Source of the DNA: Torulaspora globosa
Lineage: Eukaryota > Ascomycota > Saccharomycetes > Saccharomycetales > Saccharomycetaceae
Direction of reading: 5' to 3'
NCBI RefSeq assembly: GCF_014133895.1
Contig: NC_050728.1
Span: 1,116,001-1,180,000, forward strand
DNA length: 64,000 nt
A program made the position numbers and the translations under genes. Below the pieces are notes generated by a model. The model worked only from the letters and a program-made list of their open reading frames with translations, was not told where the DNA came from and ran no database searches. Positions 51,501-59,892 of the stretch are shown in pieces; the stretch's first letter is position 1, and each line of letters opens with the position of its first letter.

Positions 51501-54500
51501 AGTTGCAGGTATATATATCGAGATCTCTGAACACTAAGCGAGAGCTCATGGAGGAGTTGATACCCGGTTCAAAATGACGACCTGGTTCAGGCGTAGCTAT
51601 CCCTGATGGTGCTTCTGAAATATCGGTTTCTAAGTCCATAATCATGTCCTGAGACAAGATCTCTTTCATCTTGATGGCATCCGTTTCATCATCGTATGAG
51701 TCAGTGCTGCCGGTTTTGTCATCGACGTAGTCGCCATCGCCTTTAGTAGACCTGATTTGCTCAATATCAATGTCAACCTCCTGCATGTCACAATTGCAAT
51801 CACGAACGCTCTTCAACAGTAGTAGCTTCTCCCTATATGTCTGGGAGTCGGCGGTATGTGGCTTGTTCTTATTGAAATCAGGATCAAAAAGAAGGCTTGA
51901 ACCTGAAAGGGCGTGGGTAATTATCAGCACATACTTCTGCATACTATCGACAAATCCTGAATTGACCGCTGGTTGCGACATCAGTTCATCGAGCCGTGAG
52001 ATGCAATGATTAGTCAACTGATCTAAAATCCGAATTGCCAGTGTAACCTCTTCATCGGAAGGTACATGCCACTCAAATTCAATGTTTTCCTTGAGAAATT
52101 TGCGATTATCAAATTGCAGACCTCCCCACCTCTCCGACAATGGAATACTTGATCCCTCAGGGAAAAGGCGATAATCGACGACCTCCGTGCTCGTGAGAGT
52201 AGCGCAAGTGCTGTGGATTATTATCGAAGTTATGACATCCAGCGGTGGATTCGTAATATTCTCATATATGTAAATCATAGACTCCATCAATTTTTCACTG
52301 TAGTTTAGAATGCAGTCATGAGACTGTCTTATGACTTCATTCAATGCAGTCAAATAGAGGACAAGTCTAATGTCTCTCTGTTGAATCTCCGTGGACCCTC
52401 GGACTGAGCCGGCTCCTCTTGCAATCTGATCTCGAATGTTGTAAACCAGGAGATCAAATAAAAGAGGACTTAAGCTTCTGTCTCTCCGAACCAGAGCTGA
52501 AAGAGGGATAGTTACGAGCTCATATTTGGGATTCTTTTCCTTAAAACAATCGTTATCCCAAAACTTCCTTTGAAACATCTCAGCGAAAATCTTGAACATT
52601 TTTGCATCCATCGACTCCAGCATAACCATTGTTGTCTGATTCAATTTGGTCACAAACCCATCCTCTAGATCAACATCGGTAAGTTGAAATAACTTGTCGA
52701 TGTAAATTCGAAGCACGTCTTCAAAGATGCTGGTTGATGCTTTGAATGCTATTTTTAAAGTCTCCTCTTTGAACGTAAAGTTTTCAGTGATATCACTTGA
52801 TTTAAAATGATAATAGTGTTGCTCAATGAAAGGAAGAGTATGTGAAGCAAATGACAAATACTCATCGTCTTGCACAAAATTCTGTAGCGGGATGAAGGAA
52901 GAAATTGAAACAATGCCATTGATGATGTTGCTTGTGAGTTGAATATCATTCATGTCGATTTTTGACACAATCATAAGTAATACATTGGTGACATGCACTC
53001 TGTAAACACTATCTTCTACCATGTATCTCACCACTCGGTTGAACTGTTTCAATGCCGCAATTAACCTATGCGATGAATTGACATACTCACCTGCCAGAGC
53101 GTCGTAAAGATCAGCTAACACTCTCTGAAATATAAGGTCGGAGTTACGTGGTGATAAATCCAGTAAATATGCGAGGCAGGAAATATAATGGTTGGCCACG
53201 TCGTTGTTTTTGTTTTGAGCACCAACTACAAGTAGGTTCAGAAATATTTCGACCATCTTGGAGTTACAATGAGCATTAAGTGTTATATCTTGAGAAGTAC
53301 CGTTCTTTTGCTCCTTCTTACTTCTGGTATGGTACATTTTGATAAATGCATGCACAAACTTCGATATTGATTTTGTCCAGAATCCGCTGTTGGAAGGATG
53401 TACAAATGTCTCAATTGATTTAGCCAAAGCTGTTAGCTTCTCGAAATAGCGTTCTGTTTTGCAACCATTTAGAGCATAGATGAAAGGTCTTACCGTCCGA
53501 GAATAGGAGTGTATCTGGCCATCTGCTCGTAAGTGATTCTGCAACCTATTGAAAATAAACGACATTTGTTCTTCCGTGAAAACCAAGTAGTGATCATTTG
53601 AATTAGCGGTTTCTTCCAACGTGAGAGAACCCTTCAAAATCCTCCAGTGAGCGTCCTCAACCACTGTGCCGATAAAATCGTACATGTGGGTATCAATACC
53701 TACGGATGGATTTAGCGAGCTCCAAAGCCCAAAACAAAACGGGAAGTAGTCGGTTATCCTAACCTCCTCGCTGTAATGGTATGGAACGAAAGATGTAATT
53801 ATGGGCATTACAGTCGACATTGAAGATGGAGCGAGACTAGAGAGCAGCAGCTTCATGGTGCTTCTTAGAATACTACTGTCGCTTTCATCGTAAAATGGCT
53901 TAGCGCTATGCGCCAATTTCAGCAGCAGCCTTAAAAGCTGCAGATCCTCTTTCAAAGATACATCGTAACGAACATAATCGGGGTCGGGATAGGGCAGAAA
54001 CTCGATCAAAAACTCCAACATTACTTTGTGATCCAGTACGAGTCCAGCATCGAGCAGCAAGTCGGTGAAGTTTGTTTCATCGTCATTCGGACAAACCAAA
54101 GAAGTAAACATATCGACATGCATCTGCCTGTAAACCTTTTGACCCTGAACCAAGGAGAGATAATAATAAACTTTCGCCAGAGATTTCCTCAACGTAATGG
54201 GGAACTCAAAATGCATGCAGTTCTTGAATTCGTTAGTCCAATGATTTACGTTGATAATAGAGGCAGATTTTGCAGTAATCTTACCAGTCGCATTGAAATC
54301 CGGACCAACCACATCAATGAACTCGTTTTCATCATAAAGATCGTCCTCATCCTCACCCTCATCGAAATCGGTGATATCATTGTTGGCTGCCTCCGAGTCG
54401 ACAATATCACTTGATAAGCGAAAGAGATCCGTACTCAACGCCAAAGTATCTATCTCGCTTCTGAGCTCTGCCAAGTCTTTACTTGAAATGTTTATCAGTC

Positions 54501-54966
54501 CCTGTATATCCATAGAGCCGATGGCGATGTATAGGTTCACAAGCACATGGCAAAGATACCTGGCTTGGTCCTTATGCGTCTCAGTCTTATACGGCAGACA
54601 CTCTTCGACGGCAAACGGCGGTTTCACCGCTCTGCTAAACCATTTGGAGTTTGGGTCATATATGTTCTGCAAATGCTCCGCCCGATCATCGACAAAATCA
54701 AGTCCGTAGTGCTTCAGTCTTTGTTGCAAAATGTCTTCCGACTCCATCCCATTAAGTAATCGTGGAGAACCTGGCCTTGGAGTCGCAGACTTCGCTCTGG
54801 CTTTGGCGGCGAGTCCCTGCTCCGGTGATAGCAGCCGTTGTCTCTTTGACGAGTCATCGCCCGAACTAGAGTTGCATCTCCAGTTTTTCATTTCAAGTCC
54901 CTTCAATTGAGACAAAGTCTTATTCTTCAGCGGAATTGGAGCCTTTATATCATCCGACGCTGTCAT
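48532..54966 (-). CDS. BLM10: proteasome activator Blm10 (PA200)
   Basis: Ring-shaped HEAT-repeat protein that caps the 20S proteasome and opens its gate. At 2144 residues it is almost the same length as the yeast protein (2143). The N-terminus is disordered (KRQRLLSPEQG), with an acidic stretch near residue 200. The C-terminus ends in SSYYA, the HbYX-type motif that docks between alpha subunits. HEAT-like helices run throughout, and blocks such as SKWFSRAVKPPFAVEECLPY and GGILGLGAIISAFPY are typical. Corresponds to YFL007W. Two AGTGGCAAA PACE-like sites upstream suggest shared Rpn4 control with RPN11. Confidence 0.96.
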   Translation of the reverse strand: MTASDDIKAPIPLKNKTLSQLKGLEMKNWRCNSSSGDDSSKRQRLLSPEQGLAAKARAKSATPRPGSPRLLNGMESEDILQQRLKHYGLDFVDDRAEHLQNIYDPNSKWFSRAVKPPFAVEECLPYKTETHKDQARYLCHVLVNLYIAIGSMDIQGLINISSKDLAELRSEIDTLALSTDLFRLSSDIVDSEAANNDITDFDEGEDEDDLYDENEFIDVVGPDFNATGKITAKSASIINVNHWTNEFKNCMHFEFPITLRKSLAKVYYYLSLVQGQKVYRQMHVDMFTSLVCPNDDETNFTDLLLDAGLVLDHKVMLEFLIEFLPYPDPDYVRYDVSLKEDLQLLRLLLKLAHSAKPFYDESDSSILRSTMKLLLSSLAPSSMSTVMPIITSFVPYHYSEEVRITDYFPFCFGLWSSLNPSVGIDTHMYDFIGTVVEDAHWRILKGSLTLEETANSNDHYLVFTEEQMSFIFNRLQNHLRADGQIHSYSRTVRPFIYALNGCKTERYFEKLTALAKSIETFVHPSNSGFWTKSISKFVHAFIKMYHTRSKKEQKNGTSQDITLNAHCNSKMVEIFLNLLVVGAQNKNNDVANHYISCLAYLLDLSPRNSDLIFQRVLADLYDALAGEYVNSSHRLIAALKQFNRVVRYMVEDSVYRVHVTNVLLMIVSKIDMNDIQLTSNIINGIVSISSFIPLQNFVQDDEYLSFASHTLPFIEQHYYHFKSSDITENFTFKEETLKIAFKASTSIFEDVLRIYIDKLFQLTDVDLEDGFVTKLNQTTMVMLESMDAKMFKIFAEMFQRKFWDNDCFKEKNPKYELVTIPLSALVRRDRSLSPLLFDLLVYNIRDQIARGAGSVRGSTEIQQRDIRLVLYLTALNEVIRQSHDCILNYSEKLMESMIYIYENITNPPLDVITSIIIHSTCATLTSTEVVDYRLFPEGSSIPLSERWGGLQFDNRKFLKENIEFEWHVPSDEEVTLAIRILDQLTNHCISRLDELMSQPAVNSGFVDSMQKYVLIITHALSGSSLLFDPDFNKNKPHTADSQTYREKLLLLKSVRDCNCDMQEVDIDIEQIRSTKGDGDYVDDKTGSTDSYDDETDAIKMKEILSQDMIMDLETDISEAPSGIATPEPGRHFEPGINSSMSSRLVFRDLDIYTCNYHFGITAAEKLLNPQYLQVHKLRAKIGRFFHKLYTFLSTKYENNTSIFQILLHGMKVWFTDVGQETIFNEDSSAFLDLDFLENIQALTDLTEPFTRTCLALRANEFHQARVLLRSTNRYPSSLETELMKDIIDLSTSVYPDIYKPAQGALVHCMKQFIGSYTIIIKKVLARMGKALDTQDYMKLEVILKVLMIKKINRKLVSDYNNLGQLVHLLVKCCKVNEFQIAMHADKIMNDIVNGLKIPSSVCILDERAIQELAPPDRSIDLQVKAVKLAKDKKREHYYSLLVDLQNDLIEVLNTEKNIGWKLPIFIMRFVTKIQSSLETKVNEGAIKAIFKQTETNHPDVIHLAVKSFLGIFDKLFSLANYNYDIANAYKSSFDPNFILEWDTSRSDFVAQFEKEKDNFDNPRFFIDSKMFVGWMCWGAPLKTVSPRIIKLELKKNERQVLACFGHIVTKKWLEATTSNLIQDNESHGVFSSGNVSFFVLVIYLISNGFMDCTLSDIIQLCRESYNRYDKASMIMSVEIFAALICGSKYMNSKDLLDRDNFVEKFLSDCLDHDLNQDAFGIWTTLCWWLPTVVDVRRCKTFYNHFAKIDRLLNINSDDPGHQASKLLMLRNIIMSMEYRTPAMMEILDSLVMDHRYDQVREAVAKLFASVIQNQSCPSWASVDELMTRENENANGLGIPIKRMPEATDRFIKQQFEKIAKESLKIADLTPQETLKTRYFYLTSTMVYWIKEMARGPNKILLIPYIADYIAPFLMQILKHKDVCKLAGLDPSMLYVGLSYLPIRKENIKRLVELLCDSRNMTSSFQIKLQLQFIQHFFSSQLLQLTNEERDAILKFVVSYLYHERFVEVRKKASEVLSDIVHNLGDSNDTLGDLVKLFDADLGQYSWEEKKRFSKTDVKVHGGILGLGAIISAFPYVFPLPKWIPRQLSELSSWARTNGTAGAAAKNVISEFKKVRTDTWKFDRLSFSTEELEDLEGVLWSSYYA

Positions 54967-55348
54967 TTTTTATGCTTGAATCGATCAGATTTGTCTTTAG
55001 GCTTCGCAAAAAAGGCAGATTGTAGCTAGATGATTCTGCTACGATAAAGCTACTGAATCTTGAGCCTCGATGCCGATTGATATATCTGTAGGCTTCTTAT
55101 GATCGTGAAGCAGTCAACTCACTATGATGAGAAACCTTACTGAGATTTTGTAGGTACAACTGTTGTAGTGGCAAAATTCATCAACTCTGGGTCGTTGATG
55201 ATGCGACCCTAAATCTTGACACCATTCTGTTTATATAGTAAATGATAACGAAAGCCACTGCGGCTTCCAGGCTTTGAGTGTTGCGTGTATTACAATTAGA
55301 AGGCTAGCAGATAGCTATAATTAGTCGCATGTGAGTGGCAAAAGCAGA
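54967..55348. promoter_or_regulatory. BLM10 promoter with two PACE-like sites
   Basis: AGTGGCAAA occurs at 55167-55175 and 55334-55342, one base from the Rpn4 consensus GGTGGCAAA and among accepted variants as I recall. They lie 201 and 368 bases before the BLM10 ATG. The SMC1 stop is at the far end, so the gap serves only BLM10 as a promoter. Confidence 0.65.
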
Positions 55349-58300
55349 TCAATCGGCGTAGTTCTTGAGGTTTAACGTTACAACTCTGGAGGTGTTCAAT
55401 TCCTGCTGTCTGTAGACCCCGACAAGACCATCGGATTTTTCGAACATCGAGTTCTTCAGCGAGATGACGATGAATTGGAGATTAGAGTTACCATGCCTCT
55501 TGATGTAGGTGGCGATCCTCTCCACGTTGGCGGTATCTAAAGCAGCGTCAACTTCATCTAGAACGAAAAATGGGCTCGGCTGGTATGCATTTATGGTGAA
55601 GAGAAGTGCGAGTGCTGCCACTGTTTTCTCCCCACCTGACAGATATTCCATATCCTTGAACCTCTTAAGCGGTGGAGTGGCGTGGTATCTGATTCCCGCG
55701 TTGAATGGTTCGTCTTCATCTTCGAGCGTCAAAGAGGCACTGCCACCTGCAAGCTCGCTGGTGGTATTTGGATTCTTGGTCAGTTCTCTGTACACTGAAT
55801 CGATGTGATCGCTAACGTACTCAAATGCTTTCTCGAATAAGGTCTTTCTCTTTTTCTTGATCTTCATGAACTGTGCCAGCACTTTCTTCTCTTCTTTCCT
55901 AAGTTGCTCTGTCTCGGCGCTAATGGAACTGAACTTGTGCTGTGCTTCATTGAACCTGTCTGTCGCTTTGGCATTTGGTTGTAAACAGCTGAGCGTTTCG
56001 TCAATCTGCTTTAGGTTCTTCTCAAACTCCTTCCGTACAGCATCCTCGTTTTTGTTCTTGTATTTGGCCGGCAAAGAATCGTAGTCAATTTCAATTGCGG
56101 AGGAGATTCGAATGGCCTCGCTGTCAAGCCTATCAATTGGCAGGCTTTGGAGATCAATGTCGGAGTTGATCGGAATTTCTATACTGGATAGTTTGCAGTT
56201 TTTTAGAACGCACATTCTTTCGAGATCCTCTTTCTCCAGTAAATCTTGAGATTCGTCTCTTTCCCTTCTCAAATTCTCTAGAGTGGCATGGTGTTCTGCA
56301 AGCAGTTCTTCAGCCGAGCCCATGCTACGTTGCTTTTCAGCTACTTTTGCTTCAAGCTCCTTCAACTTTTCTCGATAACTCCTAATGCCTTCATCGAATT
56401 TCTTGACCTCCGCATCGATTGCTTCCTCCTGTTGCTGCAGCGACTGCAGCTCAGCAACCGCACTCCGAAGGTCGGTTTGGCTCTTCTCAAATCTCTTTGA
56501 CGTCGCAGTCAACCTCTCGTTTTCGAACTGCAGCTTGTTTTCGACATTCAAAATCTGCTTTTGTAATTCTTGCAATTCTTTACTTTGTTGTCTCTTCAGA
56601 TCTCCATAGTGAGCTTCGTATTCCTTTATGCTGAAACCCAGTCTATCAGTGAACTCTCGAAATATCTCAGCTTGCAGGTTATTTTTTTCCTTTTCAACGT
56701 CTTCCAGGGATTTGTTGGTAGCATCGAGTTTTTGCTGAAATTCTGAAATTCTTGGACCGTAATCATCTCGTATTAGATTCTGGTGATAACTGATGTCAGT
56801 GTTCAGATCTTGTAAATTCCGCTTCGATTGAGCGATTTGTGTTCGCAGACTGGAAGTCTCGGCGTTCAGTATAGATATGCTGCCTTCAAGTTCTCGAGCT
56901 CGTGAGGAGCAAGCTCGACTATATGAGGCGGTTTCTTCAATTTGAGCCAATAGCCTGTCTTTCAAGTTCATCAAGCTCTGATATTCTTCTTTGTCCCAAC
57001 GATTAGTCGATTCTTTTGAAATACCACCTGTCATTAAGCCTGCTCTATTTATCAGTGCCCCCTCCAAAGTTACCAGCTTTGCCTTGACGTTCTTGTTCCA
57101 TTTGAGATCCTTTGCGACTTCTAAAGTGTCACAAATAATTGAGTCCGAACAAACATATTGCATAGCTCTTTCATATTCTGGGTCAAACGTTATAGCATTA
57201 AGTGACAGAATGCAGCCCAAGCTTTCAGAAACCGGGAGCGAAGGTGTTTCGACATCGATTGTATCCAGCGGGATGAATGAAGCGACGCCAGCCCGTTGCT
57301 TCTTTAAATAAGCAATACAATCTTGAGCGACTGCTAGAGTATCGACGATAATCGAATCAAAATTCCTACCCAGGACAGTGGAAACAGACAGAGCGTACTT
57401 TTCTTTCTTTGGCTGACAAAGATCGCAGACTAGTCCTCTAACACCAGGAAAGAACCTTTTCAACGTTGCCACATTCTCTCTTAGTTTCCTTTCATTGTTC
57501 GTCTCTCGCTGATTGGCACTTAAGTCGTCGATTTTTATTAACGTCTCCCTGAGTTTCTGGTTCAAATCGTATTCCTTATTACTTGAAGACTCGATTGCAG
57601 ATTGAAGACGTTTCAATTCCTTGATTTCATCACTTTGTAACGAGTTTTTTTCGTTTAAACTTGCCTCTAACTCGCTGATTTGTAATTGCAGTGTCTCCTT
57701 TGCTGGAGACAGCTCGTCAGCAATTCTATTCTTTGAAATATCCTGCCTCTTCCGAATTAGCTCAACATCATCTAGAATTTCCTTCCGGGTATTTTCGAGT
57801 AATGATGTTCTGTTCTCTATTGAGAACCCTCCAGAACTCAGGTAACTCTCCTTGAGAGACGCATAAAGTTTCAGATCATCATCACTTAGCTGATAATCTT
57901 GTGACTGTTTATTTGAATTTCGAATTTCAGCTTCGTAGGTTTCCTTGGCTCTCGTCACAACTTGTAATTGATTTCTGAATCTTTCGACATATGACTGCTG
58001 TCGTTCAATATCTCTTTTCATAGCTTCAATTCTGTTTTCTAAATTGCTAATGCGCTTGGTAGCAGTGCGCTGCGATAACCTGATGGGCAACAACTGGCCC
58101 TCGACTTGTTCTTTATCTTTGATTTTATACGTCAACGTGCTCTTTTGTTTTGTGATTAGGGCGTTTTCCCTGACAAGAGCAGCTTTGGCTTTCTCTAATC
58201 TTTTCTCTTCGCTAGCAATCTTCCCCTTCAAAGTTTTCATTCGATTCTCGCATTCGGATAATTTCTGCTTGTTCTCTGACTTCCGTTGTTCCAGCTCATA

Positions 58301-59017
58301 TAATTGCCATAGTGCTTGATGCTTCTCAAGTTCTACCTTGCGATTGACCTGCTTCTCGAACTCTTCATTCTTATTGATACCTTCCTTGTAGGTCCTCATC
58401 TCAGCGTGGATTCTTCGCCTGTTCTTGATCATTTCCGCTGTAGATTGTCCAAGTGTTTCCACTTTCTCTTTCAGCATATCATACTCTTTCTTGTATTGAA
58501 TCGACCCCGAAACTTCTTCCAAAAGATTTGTCAGTTCGACAGCTGACTGAGAGGCTATTTGGACAACGTCACCTTGAAACACCAAGAAATTCTTAGCCTT
58601 AATTAAGATGTTCTCTTCTTCCAAGAAATCTGCGTATCTCTTATAACTGACTGCCTCGCCGTTCATCTTATACATTGTATCTCCATTCTTCGATATGTGC
58701 CTGCTCAATTCTACCGTCAGATCGCCCTTCATGTAGAAAGCTTTGACATGAGCAGTGGCAGGACTATCCTCTGACTCAACATCACGGTCTTCGTCATCTT
58801 CTGCCACTACCCCGCGATAGATCAGATCTTTCACAGCGCTCGATCTCAGATGCCTGCTCCTAACACCAAGCACGAAGGAGATCGCATCCATCATGTTCGA
58901 TTTCCCCGAACCATTAGGCCCGATGATACTCGTGAAATTCGAATCTCCAAATCCCACTTTCACAGTCCCTTTGTAGGATTTGAAGTTATGCAACTCCAGC
59001 CCAACGAGTCGACCCAT
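55349..59017 (-). CDS. SMC1: cohesin ATPase Smc1
   Basis: SMC subunit of cohesin, which with Smc3 and a kleisin (Scc1, or Rec8 in meiosis) encircles sister DNA. The product is 1222 residues (yeast 1225). Walker A GPNGSGKS lies at 33-40 after the typical N-terminus (MGRLVGLELHNFKSYKG). Two long coiled coils flank the hinge at about 515-665 (FFPGVRGLVCDLCQPKKEKY, ALINRAGLMTGG). The signature LSGGEKTVAALALLF is at about 1125 and Walker B FFVLDEVDAALD at about 1150. Corresponds to YFL008W. Two MCB sites lie just upstream, fitting G1/S transcription. Confidence 0.97.
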   Translation of the reverse strand: MGRLVGLELHNFKSYKGTVKVGFGDSNFTSIIGPNGSGKSNMMDAISFVLGVRSRHLRSSAVKDLIYRGVVAEDDEDRDVESEDSPATAHVKAFYMKGDLTVELSRHISKNGDTMYKMNGEAVSYKRYADFLEEENILIKAKNFLVFQGDVVQIASQSAVELTNLLEEVSGSIQYKKEYDMLKEKVETLGQSTAEMIKNRRRIHAEMRTYKEGINKNEEFEKQVNRKVELEKHQALWQLYELEQRKSENKQKLSECENRMKTLKGKIASEEKRLEKAKAALVRENALITKQKSTLTYKIKDKEQVEGQLLPIRLSQRTATKRISNLENRIEAMKRDIERQQSYVERFRNQLQVVTRAKETYEAEIRNSNKQSQDYQLSDDDLKLYASLKESYLSSGGFSIENRTSLLENTRKEILDDVELIRKRQDISKNRIADELSPAKETLQLQISELEASLNEKNSLQSDEIKELKRLQSAIESSSNKEYDLNQKLRETLIKIDDLSANQRETNNERKLRENVATLKRFFPGVRGLVCDLCQPKKEKYALSVSTVLGRNFDSIIVDTLAVAQDCIAYLKKQRAGVASFIPLDTIDVETPSLPVSESLGCILSLNAITFDPEYERAMQYVCSDSIICDTLEVAKDLKWNKNVKAKLVTLEGALINRAGLMTGGISKESTNRWDKEEYQSLMNLKDRLLAQIEETASYSRACSSRARELEGSISILNAETSSLRTQIAQSKRNLQDLNTDISYHQNLIRDDYGPRISEFQQKLDATNKSLEDVEKEKNNLQAEIFREFTDRLGFSIKEYEAHYGDLKRQQSKELQELQKQILNVENKLQFENERLTATSKRFEKSQTDLRSAVAELQSLQQQEEAIDAEVKKFDEGIRSYREKLKELEAKVAEKQRSMGSAEELLAEHHATLENLRRERDESQDLLEKEDLERMCVLKNCKLSSIEIPINSDIDLQSLPIDRLDSEAIRISSAIEIDYDSLPAKYKNKNEDAVRKEFEKNLKQIDETLSCLQPNAKATDRFNEAQHKFSSISAETEQLRKEEKKVLAQFMKIKKKRKTLFEKAFEYVSDHIDSVYRELTKNPNTTSELAGGSASLTLEDEDEPFNAGIRYHATPPLKRFKDMEYLSGGEKTVAALALLFTINAYQPSPFFVLDEVDAALDTANVERIATYIKRHGNSNLQFIVISLKNSMFEKSDGLVGVYRQQELNTSRVVTLNLKNYAD

Positions 59018-59094
59018 AGCAACCTTCCAACGACCTCAAGCTACTCACAGATCAACTTCAGCTCTCGATCTAACCATCGATATAACGCGTCTCT

Positions 59095-59128
59095 ACTGAC
59101 TGTGAAGATCTTGAAACTCTTGACGCGT
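59095..59128. promoter_or_regulatory. two MCB sites upstream of SMC1
   Basis: ACGCGT at 59095-59100 and again at 59123-59128, 78 and 106 bases before the SMC1 ATG. The MBF factor (Mbp1/Swi6) binds this hexamer in G1/S genes, and cohesin genes are known targets. Confidence 0.75.
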
Positions 59129-59241
59129 CACGTCGCCAGCGACGAAGATATCTGTAAAGCATACTGAAAGTATCGGTTATTACAAGTTTAAATAGTATGG
59201 CATACTTAGTTAATAGGGCGATGACATGTCTCTCTAGTCAG

Positions 59242-59700
59242 TCACCGAAGTTCTGCAAGCTCCACATCCCTTTCGATGTTGCTTAATCTCCCGTAGTTGT
59301 GGGAATTTCGAGTGCGAGTTGGGTGAAGAACGCCTAGCTTTCCAAGCAGCCAGGTATTGCCTTGCATCAACGCATACATGGCTGTTACGTCGAATGCAAT
59401 GAAAATGGCCTTACGGAACATGATAAACTGCTTGTCGGGATTCATAGTCCTGTACTGAACCACAATGCTGACTCCGAGAAGGAAGATCAAGAAGGCAGAT
59501 ATCGAGACTGCAACGCCGGAAACTAGCAATTGCCACGAGATTTGCAAGCCATTGACGCTTCTTGCTGAGCTTCAAGGGTAGGAGGGAAAGATGTCTTGGC
59601 CGAAGAGGCGTTCTTCAGTCGTTCGCTGATCCACCCGTCGCGAGGGAGCGCCAGCACTCAGAGGGGAATTGTGAAGCAGTCTATCCATCGGTACACTCAT
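59242..59700 (-). CDS. small two-span membrane protein ORF with in-frame TGA at codon 43
   Basis: Unidentified. From ATG 59700 the frame reads 42 codons (MSVPMDRLLHNSPLSAG... ending FPSYP), meets TGA at 59574-59572, then stays open in the same frame to 59242, 152 codons in all. The part after the stop has two hydrophobic segments (at about 56-80 and 97-121) and a polar tail (RLSNIERDVELAELR). The first ATG after the TGA lies behind the first membrane segment, so translation from there would lose it. No yeast intron signals (GTATGT, TACTAAC) are seen across the stop. Options are a nonsense mutation, a sequence error, stop-codon readthrough, or a chance upstream extension. I know no gene between SMC1 and CDC4 in S. 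cerevisiae. Confidence 0.45.
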
Positions 59701-59892
59701 CTTGGCGGTTCACGACCATCCTTAAAGAGATAGCCCATTGCGGGATGAACGATAGCTGTAGTTGATTTCTATGAAATGCCAGTTTTTTTCATGGGTGCAG
59801 TAACTACCAATACCCGCCTTTGATTATCTCTTCGCAGAGGGCTTTTATATGAAGATCGATCTACAATCACAATATGGAGAGCCTATTAAGGT

